From assembly GCA_964345075.1 (NCBI GenBank), contig CAYFPS010000009.1, forward strand, positions 62,001 through 126,000: 64,000 nt of DNA, written 5' to 3'. Numbering within the stretch: position 1 is the first letter of the stretch; each line of letters starts with the position of its first letter. Source of the DNA: CAYFPS01 sp964345075. GTDB taxonomy: Bacteria; CAIWAD01. Both the position numbers and the translations under genes were made by a program. The notes beneath the pieces were generated by a model that was not told the DNA's origin, did not search any database, and saw nothing but the letters and a program-made list of their open reading frames with translations. This document shows, piece after piece, positions 51,895 through 60,790 of the stretch.

Positions 51895-54525
51895 TCAGCG
51901 CAAGTAGGTGACAGTTTCCACCGCTACTTCACCGGCACTTTCCAGTTTGAGGAAGTAGACGCCCGAGGCAAGTCCAGACCCATTAACTGACAATGCCTGC
52001 CAGCTGATTGTGTGCTCTCCGGCCTGCGACCAGCTGCTGACAAGCAGTGCCTGCTCGCGGCCAAGCAGATCGTATACCGCCAGACGCACCTCCCCCGCCT
52101 GCTTGAGACTGAAGGGAATCTTCACAACAGGATTGAACGGATTGGGCCAGGGCTTACCAAGCCTGAAGGAGGCCAGCTGAGCTTCGTCTTCAGCGACGCT
52201 AAGATCAGGCTCAGTGAAAGTGATCAGGCGATCCTCAGGATGAAGCACCGGACTGCCGGCATTCATGCCCGCCTCAATCAATTGAATCAGGCTTGTATCA
52301 CCGATGTTGGCAGCAGGTGACACAGTAAAGAGCAGGCGTGTCAACACGGTACCCGTTACCGGCAGCGCAGGACCACTGGCCGAAAGCCTTAAAGTATCGC
52401 CTGCAAGCTCCACCGCCGGGCTGCTCCAGCCCTCGCTCAAGGTCGTATCAAACTCGAAGTCGGCGTAGCTGAGCAGGCTGGAATCCACAACCAGCTCAAG
52501 TTCCCAGCTGGTTATCGAAAAGCCCTCGAGGCTGTCGCAGACTATCGGCAGCCGGCAGACCTGTCCGACCGGTGCAGGCGCCAGGCCCGGCTGAATGTCC
52601 AGATCGTAAACGGCAATGACATCGCTTGTATCACTGACGCCCATGGGATCAACAGCTACAACTTGCGTGCTACCGCCGGCCACTGCCGTCAGCAGGCCAT
52701 CCGTATCAACGGTGGCAACAGCAGGATCCAGCGTGCTCCAGGCAAGTGGCAGGGTGGGAGAGCCCGTCCAGCTCATCTGCTGGGTCTGGCCCCGCTTGAG
52801 CAGCGCCGTGTCCGGCAGGATCTCGAAATCAGTGCCTTCTCCGAAGGTCAGCAGTCGATTCTCGGGCGATAGCAGAGGCCGGGTTTCATTCATCCTGGCC
52901 ATCGAGAGCTGAATCAGACTTGTTCCGCCCACGGGCACATCATCCGCGACATCCAGAAGTACACGGACAAGAACATTGCCATCCTCGGGAAGGGCCTGTC
53001 CAGCGCCTGCCATCGACAGATTGCCGCCATTGTCTTCAACCAGCACCTGCGACCAGGATTCGCTCAAGGTTCCGTCCAGATCCAGCCCCACAAACTCGAA
53101 GCGCGTTGTGTCATAGTGCATCTCGAGTTCCCAGCTCATGACATCGAAGCCAAGCAGACTGTCACACACAATCGGCAGGCGACAGAGTCCACCTGCTGGT
53201 GCTTCAGCCGGTCCGGGCCGAATGTCCAGGTCGTAGACATCAATCACACTGCTTGTATCACGAACACCAATCGGATCCACAGCCACAACTTTGGTCCAGC
53301 CACCGCCCAGCGCCGTCAACAGACCATCGGTGCTGATGCTGGCCACAGCGGGATTCGTCACGCTCCAGACAAGTGGGGTGCCATTGGGGTTGCCGGTCCA
53401 GGACATCTGAAGCGTTTCGCCGCGCTTCAGAAAAGCTGTGTTGGGCGTTACGCTAAAACTGCCCGTGCTCGCCAGAGTGATCGTGGCCGAACTGCGCCTT
53501 GCAGTCAGATCCTCATTGAACAGTGCAAGATCAATGTCGGGCGTGATCGTCAATCCATTGCCGATGCTCGTGTTCAAGCGAAGTCTGAGTAGTTCACCCG
53601 ATTCGGTAATCGCATCGGCCTGACTGGCAGCGCCCGTGATCGTCACCAGATTTCCAGCCTGCTGGGCGAAGACATCTGTCCAGTCGGCGAGCAGGCTTCC
53701 CTCCAGCTCAAGCGCATCCAGGCTGAGGCGCGTGCTCTCCAGATCGATGACACATTCAAAGGCCAGAATCTCCAGACCACCCGGATTGTCCAGCAGAATG
53801 GGCATGTCCACCGGCAGACCGGCGGTCGTGCTGCCCGTACCGCCTGCCAGGTCGAAACTGTGAATCTGAATTTCTCCGCTGACGCCGCTGCGACCAATGG
53901 CGTCCTCCACCAGAACATGATTGCTGCCCTGAGCGATGGCCGCGAAGAGTCCGCTATCATCCACCGTTCCGGTAGCCGTGTTCTCTACTGTCCAGACCAG
54001 TGGTGGCTCGTTGGTTCCGCTCACCGTGTACTGCAGGCTTTCGCCTACCAGCAGCGACTGTGTGCCAAAAGGCGAAAGTCCCAGAGTCTGCGGCTGGTGA
54101 TGCGTGAAGTAGCCGTTATCAAACGTGGCGGCAATGCCTTCGTTCACCGTTGCCGTGGTGAAGTTCATCCAGCCCGAAGAAGTGACAGCAACCTCAATCT
54201 GCAGCAGCTCGCCGCTTCCAGAAAGCTCTTCACCGCCGGCAATTGCCAGATGCAGATTCCGACCGTCCGGCTGGGCCTGCCAGTCTGCCGACCAGCCCTC
54301 CAGCAGTCCGCCACTTGCAAGCACGCCCATTACTTCCCAGTTGCTCGGGAACTGCAGGTCAAGCTCGATGGCCAGCACACCCTCGCCCGCAGCGATCACG
54401 GTGCTCAGGGGAACCTGTGTCACCGTTCCGGTGGGAAAGGTCTGCTCCATGTCCGGCAGGCTGAATTCGGCCGCCCGCGCCAGTGCCAGGGGCAGCAGCA
54501 GGCCGATCATCCATTTCTTGAACAT
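51895..54525 (-). CDS. Secreted protein with four cohesin-like modules, three Ig-like (Big2-type) modules and sorting domain
   Basis: The protein has 876 residues and a signal peptide (FKKWMIGLLLPLALARA). Cohesin-like units occupy about 22-145, 228-350, 437-560 and 648-770. Each has the sequence 'VPL/LPI...W-LE-D-...-G-L...W', for example CRLPIVCDSLLGFDVMSWEL and CRLPIVCDSLEGFSITSWEL. Between them sit Big2-type units (FEILPDTALLKRGQTQQMSW then AVATVDTDGLLTAVAGGSTQ). The end (LGKPWPNPFNPVVKIPFSLK to VTYLR) is the sorting domain. Cohesins bind dockerins, and the gene 9 bp upstream in the same operon encodes a dockerin-like region. The protein may be a scaffold on the cell surface. Confidence 0.85.
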   Translation of the reverse strand: MFKKWMIGLLLPLALARAAEFSLPDMEQTFPTGTVTQVPLSTVIAAGEGVLAIELDLQFPSNWEVMGVLASGGLLEGWSADWQAQPDGRNLHLAIAGGEELSGSGELLQIEVAVTSSGWMNFTTATVNEGIAATFDNGYFTHHQPQTLGLSPFGTQSLLVGESLQYTVSGTNEPPLVWTVENTATGTVDDSGLFAAIAQGSNHVLVEDAIGRSGVSGEIQIHSFDLAGGTGSTTAGLPVDMPILLDNPGGLEILAFECVIDLESTRLSLDALELEGSLLADWTDVFAQQAGNLVTITGAASQADAITESGELLRLRLNTSIGNGLTITPDIDLALFNEDLTARRSSATITLASTGSFSVTPNTAFLKRGETLQMSWTGNPNGTPLVWSVTNPAVASISTDGLLTALGGGWTKVVAVDPIGVRDTSSVIDVYDLDIRPGPAEAPAGGLCRLPIVCDSLLGFDVMSWELEMHYDTTRFEFVGLDLDGTLSESWSQVLVEDNGGNLSMAGAGQALPEDGNVLVRVLLDVADDVPVGGTSLIQLSMARMNETRPLLSPENRLLTFGEGTDFEILPDTALLKRGQTQQMSWTGSPTLPLAWSTLDPAVATVDTDGLLTAVAGGSTQVVAVDPMGVSDTSDVIAVYDLDIQPGLAPAPVGQVCRLPIVCDSLEGFSITSWELELVVDSSLLSYADFEFDTTLSEGWSSPAVELAGDTLRLSASGPALPVTGTVLTRLLFTVSPAANIGDTSLIQLIEAGMNAGSPVLHPEDRLITFTEPDLSVAEDEAQLASFRLGKPWPNPFNPVVKIPFSLKQAGEVRLAVYDLLGREQALLVSSWSQAGEHTISWQALSVNGSGLASGVYFLKLESAGEVAVETVTYLR

Positions 54526-54534
54526 GATCGCCTC

Positions 54535-57500
54535 CTACTTCAGCAGCGTCATGGGACGAACAGCGTGATGGAACTCGCCTTCCAGAGCCAGCAGATAAAT
54601 GCCGCTGGCCACGGGGCTGCCCGCATCATTCAGTCCATTCCAGACAAGCGTGTGGTGTCCGGCGGCAAGCTCCTGGGCAAGCAGTTGGCGCACGACCTGT
54701 CCATTGATGTTGTAAACGAGCACGCGCAAGTTCTCCGCCCTGGGCAGATCGAAGTTGATGGAGGTAGCCGGATTGAAGGGGTTGGGGTGATTCGGATGCA
54801 GGGCAAAGGCCATTGGCTGCTCGCCAGCTTCCAGATCCGTCTCCTCCAGCAGGAATTCGCCGTCGTTCACCACAAAGCGTGTCACACGCAGGCTTTCCTC
54901 GAGAAGAGTGTTCCCGGTTTGTATCACGATTCCGAGGCTCTCAATCGGCTCGCCGGCAGCTGCCAGCGCCATGCGCAGTGTCGTGCCCTCATGGTGCCAG
55001 CGCAGGCTGCCGCTTTGACCATCAGCCAGCGTGACTTCCGTAATGACAAGGCCCTCTTCAAGCTCGGCTTCCAGCTGGAATCCCTTGACCAGATTGTTGC
55101 CGGCGAGCTCCAGATAGAGGCCTTCACCCGACTCTTCAGCTGGCAGAATCTGGGTGTAGAGTTCGCTTTCCGGATCCCACTCTTCGCCCTCGTAGGAAGA
55201 GGTCTCGCCCGGGAAGCTCAGCACGGCGCCCACCACATATTGCAGGATGTAATGCGCGTCGGTGGCATTCGCACCGCCTTCGGCGGTTACATCGGCTACC
55301 AGCAGCTGATCGGCATCCAGCGGCCAGCCGACCGGATCGGCCAGCCAGGCCAGAATCAGGCTGGCATCCCAGGCATGAATCGAACCATTCAGGCTGACAT
55401 CACCCAGCATGGGCAACTGCAGGGTGCTCTCCCACGGATCGTAATCCACAAAGTCGCTCACCCGCTCGCCAAGTCCGCCTGGATTGTAAAGACCGCCGCT
55501 GGCCGTGTCATCGGAATCGTCCAGCGGTCCGGAATCATGGCCCCAATAGTTGTTTTCCGCCATGACCGTGATCGCCGAATTGTTGTTGTATACGGCGTAG
55601 TCGATCATGTCCAGGAAGTCGCAACCGCTGATCACCGGACTGCTCGAGCCCACAGCACTGATTCCTGTGCGACAACTGCGGAAACTGCAATCGGTGATGC
55701 TCGGATTGGCGCTTGATGCCTCGATCATTCCACGGTTGCTCCAGTAGCCACCATAGGCGAAAACACAGTTTTCCACCGCGCAAAGGGCGTCCCAGGAGTC
55801 ACTTTCAAACGTCAGTGTGAAGTAGGTCTCGCCCGCTGTCGGCTCCGAGGCATTCCCGTCGGTGTTTGTATCACCGCCGTAGAAGTCATCTTCAATGGAT
55901 GTAAAGACAATCTGCTCCTCAGCCCCGGGACCACCGATGGCCTGCAGGCCCTTGTGGACATCAATCCAGCTGCTGTTCAGGCATTTGATAACCACACCGG
56001 GCTCAATGCTCAGCGTGCTGCTGGAGCCGACCGTAAGGTTGTAGAGGATCCAGGGAATGTTGTTCATATCCACGGCCGCTTCCTGCCTGAGCGTTACATC
56101 CTGCGCCAGGGTTTCGCTCTTGATGCGGATGCCGTTGGTATTGTTGCTCTCATCAAAAATGCAGCTCGTGTAGTCGGCATTGGTCACCAGACTCTGAACC
56201 ACCGGCGCTGTGTAGGAAGCCTCCAGCAGAACGTTGTTCAGCTGTGCTGGTGAATTGCCGTTGAGGTAGAGCCCGTAATTGCAGCCGTGGAAGACCGTGT
56301 TCTCAACTGTCGGCGCAGCACTCGTGCACTCCACTCCATAGTTGGCATAGCGGATATCACAGTTTGCAAGCAGGCAGGCCGCATCATCACTGACATCATT
56401 GAAGTCGAGGCCGTACCAGTTGTTGTAGGATGGAACTGTGCCAGCGCCGTTGTCCTCCGTGTCCGCCGGATTGCCGGCCGTGTCATCTCGCAGGGAGGTA
56501 AAGATCACGCCATCGGCAATCAGGGCGCCGTTCACATCGATCTCCCCGTTGTAGAGTTTGAGAACAAGGTTTTCAGGCAGAATCAGTTCCGTTGTGTTGG
56601 CAACGTTCAATGTGCCGGTCAGGTAGTAGCTGATGTTACTGATACCGGCAAAATCCCTTAAGGGAAGCTCGGCATCGATACTGATTGACTCCGGCCGCAG
56701 CTGAAGCGCCTGAATACCCGCGTTGAAAACCTGATTGCCGGCAAAGGTTGGATCCGCGTATACGGAGAGGTAGACGGGAGCGTAGTTCAGGTTGACGAAT
56801 GTGTTGTCTTCGATCAGCGGCTGCGCGCTGCCCTGCAGTTCAACAGCCCAGTAACTGTTGGTGATTTCGCAGTCCATTATGGTTGGATCACAGGTATTGA
56901 TCGTGACCTGACCAAAGGTCTGGTAGTAATAGCCCCCAAAGCGAAGGACCGTCTGCTCCAGAGTCGAATTGGGATCCGAGTCAGGATGGAAGCGCAGAGT
57001 TCCCCAGTTGCCTTCATCGGGCGAAGTGGAACTGCCGTCATCGTTTGTATCACCGCCGACAGCATCGTCTTTCCAGCTTGTCAGGTAGACGCGGTTATCG
57101 GCAACACCCTGGGAGTGAAAGGCACCGTGCACTTCGATATTTGTGTAGCCCAGAAACTTGGCGACAACGCCCTCTTCAAAGGTCAGCGAGCCGGTGGGCT
57201 CAATGGTGAAATTCTGCAGGAAGAGATAGGTGAAATTGTTCACCCCGGCGACATTGCGCTGAGGCAGCGTGGCCGTGGTTGAGAGTGGCTCGCTGATAAT
57301 GCCCAGCGCGAAGTAGCCATTGGCCTGGAAGAGATTGTCGAAACTGATCGTGGGATTGCTCGTCACCGACATGGCAATCGGCGTTGAGTAGCAATTCTCG
57401 ATGATGCAATCTTCCACCAGAGGAGTGGATCCACCGCGAATGCTCACACCGAAGTAACCTTCATGCAGGGTCGTGTTCGTGATGGAGGGTCCGGCTGTCT

Positions 57501-59691
57501 CACAGCGAATGATGCCTTCCGAAGAATAGCCGCCATAGCCCATCCAGCAGTTGTCAATCAGGCAGTTGGGGTCATCGGCACTGGGCAGGAAGTTGATATG
57601 ACGCCAGTTCTGGTAGCCGGGCGTCGTACCGTTGGCATCGTTATTGGTATCTGCGGGGTTACCATAGTTGTCGTCACGAACACTGGTGAAGACAATCTGC
57701 TGGCTCAAACTACCCTGCGCGTCCAGGCCGCCTTCCACATCGATGCCGCAATTGCTGTTGTGCATTTTCAGCACAAGGCCGGGATCAAAACTCAGCTGTG
57801 TGCCGCTTTCCACCACGAGCCTTTCCTCCAGCACACGCGTGATGTTGGTGTAACCGGCCACATCCATCGGTGCAAGGATCGAGCTCGTACCAAGGCGCTC
57901 GCCCAGCAGTCCAACGGCCGTATACGCGTTATTGCTGAAACTGATATTCGTGAGTGTCGGCTCCGCTGTCGCGCTGATGGCAATCGGGCTCATCGTGTGA
58001 TTCAGGAACTCACAGTTCTCTACCACAGGGTCGCTGTTGCCAAAGGCGAGCAGACCGTGAGCACTGTTTGCGAAGAAAGTCGAATTGCTGATGGCGGGCG
58101 AGGAATGAATCAATCCAAGTCCGGCATAGCGGTAATAGCTGTCCTCAACGTAATGCCAGTAACCGCCGGCGTAGCGCAGGTCCAGGTAATCGATGGAACC
58201 GGTGGATCCGCTGAGCATGCCTACGCCGCGCCAGTTGCCGGCTGCCGGCGCCGTGATGGATCCGTCGTTGTTGGTGTCGGCGGGGTTACCGGCTGTGTCA
58301 TCCTTGATTGAAGTCATCACGATGGGCAGCGATTCCGATCCTTCGGCAATCAGCTCACCGTTGATCGTCAGGCCCTCACTGGCTGAGCGGAACTTGATAA
58401 CCACGCCGGGATCAATCGTCAGGCTGTATGCAGCGGGAACCGTGATGTTGCCCATTACCACGTAGGTGACGTTGGGCACGCTGGTAAAATCACGCACAGG
58501 CAGAAAGCCATCCGCGCCCAGTGTCTCACTGATCAGGCCGATGGCATCGTAGCCGTTGTTGGCCGTGGAAAAATCATTGTCCGCCAGCACCGGAGTAGCG
58601 GAGAGACTCATGTAGAGCGGTGTGTTTGTCGCCACCGCAAAGGTGCAATTGCTGATGCTTGGCGAACTGGTTCCCGTCAGGTGCATCGGGTAATGGGAAT
58701 TGGTGAAATCGCAATTCTCAAAAGCCGGGCTTGAGCTCTCCGTGTAGATGGAGCTGTTGCCAAAACGCACGGTCGTGTACTGCATGAGGCAGTTGGCGGC
58801 ATCACAGGCGATGTCGTATTCGATGCGCTGCCAGTTGCCAGCAGCCGGGCTTGTGGAGCTGCCATCACCGTTTGTATCACCGATCACATTGTCGTCACGC
58901 TCACTCGTGATCCAGTTCGGCTCGTCGACGGTTCCCAGACTCTTAAGGGCGCCGTTGACATAGACGGTACTGTTCATCGCAAGCTTGAGCACGCTGCCGG
59001 CCTCAAGGGTCAGCAGGTTGCCCGCCGGAATGGTGAGGTTCGTGTAGGTCTGCCAGGCGACATCCGCTGCGGGCAGACTCATGTCCCCAGCCAGACTGCC
59101 AAAACCCAGTCGCAGCTGATCGTACTGATTGCCTGTCAGGCTGGTGGAGCCTGGAATCTCGACTGCCGCCGTGCCGTGTGTTACATGGACCGGATAACGG
59201 CTTTCGGTAATGCTCACATTATCCATCGAGAGGCTGGCGTAGTCGTCGACAATCACACCGTCATAGATGCTGTTTTGAATAACGACATCAGCCAGTTCCA
59301 GCGCGCTGCCGTAGAGGTAGATACTTCCATAGCTGCTGCTGGTGCCGCCGTCCGTCAGCTGTGCGTGGTGAATGTGGCTGTCAGCCGCATTCTGAAAGCG
59401 CAGGCTGCGCCAGTCGGTGTTGTTGCCTTCCAGACTGACGGGCAGCGCGGCCGTGCCGTTGACGGCCAGACTCCCCTGCACATAGATGTCGAAGTTTCCA
59501 TCAAAGATGACCTCAACACCGGGATCCACCGTCAGGGTGATTCCCGCCGGAACCGTGACGGTAGCCGTGATGTGCCAGGGCGACTGGGCCAGATCCAGTG
59601 TCGTGTCCGCGGCCAGCGTGCCTGAAAGATCGGTGGCTGAAGCCAGACCGGCACACAAAAGCATAGCCGCGAGCGTGATGCTCGTTCGCAT
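54535..59691 (-). CDS. Giant secreted beta-helix protein with dockerin-like domain and sorting domain
   Basis: The ATG at 59691 (GGAGG upstream) gives 1718 residues; the frame continues to 59850 without signal-peptide sequence. After the signal peptide (SITLAAMLLCAGLASA), residues ~25-1400 are right-handed beta-helix sequence. They are built of about six ~210-residue repeats, each with a landmark such as FTSVRDDNYGNPADTNNDAN or LTSWKDDAVGGDTNDDGSST and 'GNW'. Residues ~1424-1500 resemble a dockerin: LGDVSLNGSIHAWDASLILA and VADVTAEGGANATDAHYILQ. The last ~90 residues are the sorting domain (HPNHPNPFNPATSINFDLPR). It is likely an adhesin or polysaccharide-binding protein bound by cohesins, perhaps those of the next gene. 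Confidence 0.87.
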   Translation of the reverse strand: MRTSITLAAMLLCAGLASATDLSGTLAADTTLDLAQSPWHITATVTVPAGITLTVDPGVEVIFDGNFDIYVQGSLAVNGTAALPVSLEGNNTDWRSLRFQNAADSHIHHAQLTDGGTSSSYGSIYLYGSALELADVVIQNSIYDGVIVDDYASLSMDNVSITESRYPVHVTHGTAAVEIPGSTSLTGNQYDQLRLGFGSLAGDMSLPAADVAWQTYTNLTIPAGNLLTLEAGSVLKLAMNSTVYVNGALKSLGTVDEPNWITSERDDNVIGDTNGDGSSTSPAAGNWQRIEYDIACDAANCLMQYTTVRFGNSSIYTESSSPAFENCDFTNSHYPMHLTGTSSPSISNCTFAVATNTPLYMSLSATPVLADNDFSTANNGYDAIGLISETLGADGFLPVRDFTSVPNVTYVVMGNITVPAAYSLTIDPGVVIKFRSASEGLTINGELIAEGSESLPIVMTSIKDDTAGNPADTNNDGSITAPAAGNWRGVGMLSGSTGSIDYLDLRYAGGYWHYVEDSYYRYAGLGLIHSSPAISNSTFFANSAHGLLAFGNSDPVVENCEFLNHTMSPIAISATAEPTLTNISFSNNAYTAVGLLGERLGTSSILAPMDVAGYTNITRVLEERLVVESGTQLSFDPGLVLKMHNSNCGIDVEGGLDAQGSLSQQIVFTSVRDDNYGNPADTNNDANGTTPGYQNWRHINFLPSADDPNCLIDNCWMGYGGYSSEGIIRCETAGPSITNTTLHEGYFGVSIRGGSTPLVEDCIIENCYSTPIAMSVTSNPTISFDNLFQANGYFALGIISEPLSTTATLPQRNVAGVNNFTYLFLQNFTIEPTGSLTFEEGVVAKFLGYTNIEVHGAFHSQGVADNRVYLTSWKDDAVGGDTNDDGSSTSPDEGNWGTLRFHPDSDPNSTLEQTVLRFGGYYYQTFGQVTINTCDPTIMDCEITNSYWAVELQGSAQPLIEDNTFVNLNYAPVYLSVYADPTFAGNQVFNAGIQALQLRPESISIDAELPLRDFAGISNISYYLTGTLNVANTTELILPENLVLKLYNGEIDVNGALIADGVIFTSLRDDTAGNPADTEDNGAGTVPSYNNWYGLDFNDVSDDAACLLANCDIRYANYGVECTSAAPTVENTVFHGCNYGLYLNGNSPAQLNNVLLEASYTAPVVQSLVTNADYTSCIFDESNNTNGIRIKSETLAQDVTLRQEAAVDMNNIPWILYNLTVGSSSTLSIEPGVVIKCLNSSWIDVHKGLQAIGGPGAEEQIVFTSIEDDFYGGDTNTDGNASEPTAGETYFTLTFESDSWDALCAVENCVFAYGGYWSNRGMIEASSANPSITDCSFRSCRTGISAVGSSSPVISGCDFLDMIDYAVYNNNSAITVMAENNYWGHDSGPLDDSDDTASGGLYNPGGLGERVSDFVDYDPWESTLQLPMLGDVSLNGSIHAWDASLILAWLADPVGWPLDADQLLVADVTAEGGANATDAHYILQYVVGAVLSFPGETSSYEGEEWDPESELYTQILPAEESGEGLYLELAGNNLVKGFQLEAELEEGLVITEVTLADGQSGSLRWHHEGTTLRMALAAAGEPIESLGIVIQTGNTLLEESLRVTRFVVNDGEFLLEETDLEAGEQPMAFALHPNHPNPFNPATSINFDLPRAENLRVLVYNINGQVVRQLLAQELAAGHHTLVWNGLNDAGSPVASGIYLLALEGEFHHAVRPMTLLK

Positions 59692-60314
59692 GATATCCTC
59701 CAAAAGCTGTGTTCGACAAGCTGTGCTTTCCACGGGGGGCGTGGAACTGGGACTAAAATGGAACCTTTTCAGGACATGCACTGTGAAGCTGGTCACAAAG
59801 TCCAAAGCTGAACTGGGCGGAAGGCAACTTTTATTCTGCAGACTGGCCACTTTGGCGGCAAGATTCCAAAGCCGTGCAGGAATGGGCGCGCGGACCTTTG
59901 ATCATCATCTTCTGTTACATATTGAACAGATTTCCCCGTTGCAACCTTCACATGGAAATGGCTCTTTCCTGAACCATAAGCGACGCTCGCCCTGACCACA
60001 GAGAGCTCCCTGCCCATTCAACATGATGCAGGCAGCAGGAAGCTCTTTCGAGTAAAGGCGCTGGCTGAATAGCTTCTTCCGCAAGTGAGTTAAAAGCGTT
60101 CCTGCCAGAAGGTGTGGGAGCGCTTTTGTTTAAGGGGAAACCGGTTCGATCAAGGGACAATAGGCGCTTGCAAACGAAGTCAATCGTCATAATCGCTTTC
60201 AGGCACTTGTGCCGCCAATGGCTTTTTCATACAGTCTAGCTAGTGCTTTTCTGGCACCAAACTTGTTGCTGATAAAGAACTGCTTAGATATTCATTCATC
60301 CACAGGAGCCATTC
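59692..60314. other. 623-bp intergenic region with a terminator-like hairpin and possible structured RNA
   Basis: No convincing gene is seen. From about 60000 a hairpin can form (AGAGCT with AGCTCT, and inner CTGCC with GGCAG). At 60092-60127 a second one forms, AAAAGCGTTCC with GGAGCGCTTTT and then TTT on the plus strand. No upstream gene uses that terminator, so a short transcript of unknown origin is possible. The promoter of the beta-helix gene must lie at the left end but was not found. Confidence 0.35.
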
Positions 60315-60704
60315 ATGAGTGATCTCACACAAGTTATCCATGTGCGCGTTGACGATGATGATTTTCGTTGGGTTAAAGGCGTGGCGGACGGCCGTGGGCA
60401 AAGTTCAAGTGCGTATATTCGCGATCTGATTCAGGAAAAACGCGCCGGCAGAATCCTGCCAGAAACCGTTGCTCCCAGTCCTCTGCAAGAGGCGCTTCCC
60501 GGCAAGAGAAAGTTCAGTGCAATTCCAAACACGCTTGTAATTCCATTGGACGGCCTTGCTGACAGAGTAAAGGACAGCGTGCTGGAGGATCTGGGCAACC
60601 TGTTGTCCAGCGAGCTCAAGTCCATGGGAAAGCCCGGCAGCAGTGATGACTTTGCCAGACGACTTGCCCTGGAAGCATTACTGGATGTATTACGCAGAAA
60701 ATAG
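60315..60704 (+). CDS. Small ribbon-helix-helix-like protein
   Basis: The protein has 129 residues with AGGAG 7 nt before the ATG. Residues ~5-45 have the RHH/CopG pattern: a short strand (VIHVRVDDDDFRWV) and two helices (SSSAYIRDLIQEKRAG). The rest is helical and charged (NLLSSELKSMGKPGSS), ending in LEALLDVLRRK, perhaps a dimerisation part. Such proteins usually act as transcriptional repressors or antitoxins, but no toxin partner lies beside it. A terminator follows at once. Confidence 0.6.
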   Translation: MSDLTQVIHVRVDDDDFRWVKGVADGRGQSSSAYIRDLIQEKRAGRILPETVAPSPLQEALPGKRKFSAIPNTLVIPLDGLADRVKDSVLEDLGNLLSSELKSMGKPGSSDDFARRLALEALLDVLRRK

Positions 60705-60721
60705 CAGCGTTCCAATTCGAG

Positions 60722-60756
60722 AAAACGCCATCTCAGTTGAGGTGGCGTTTTTTGCA
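60722..60756. terminator. Bidirectional terminator
   Basis: AACGCCATCTC (60724-60734) pairs with GAGGTGGCGTT (60739-60749, one G-U) around AGTT, with AAAA before and TTTTTT after. It serves the RHH-like gene (+) and the GH97 gene (-). Confidence 0.82.
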
Positions 60757-60790
60757 TTAGATGCCAGGTAACAGATTCATGCTGCAGCCA

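Noticed and set aside
60252..60267. TGGCAC-N5-TTGTT before the RHH-like gene, resembling a sigma-54 promoter
   Set aside because: The -12 element lacks the essential GC (TTGTT instead of TTGCN) and there are no RACC-N4-GGTCG palindromes upstream.
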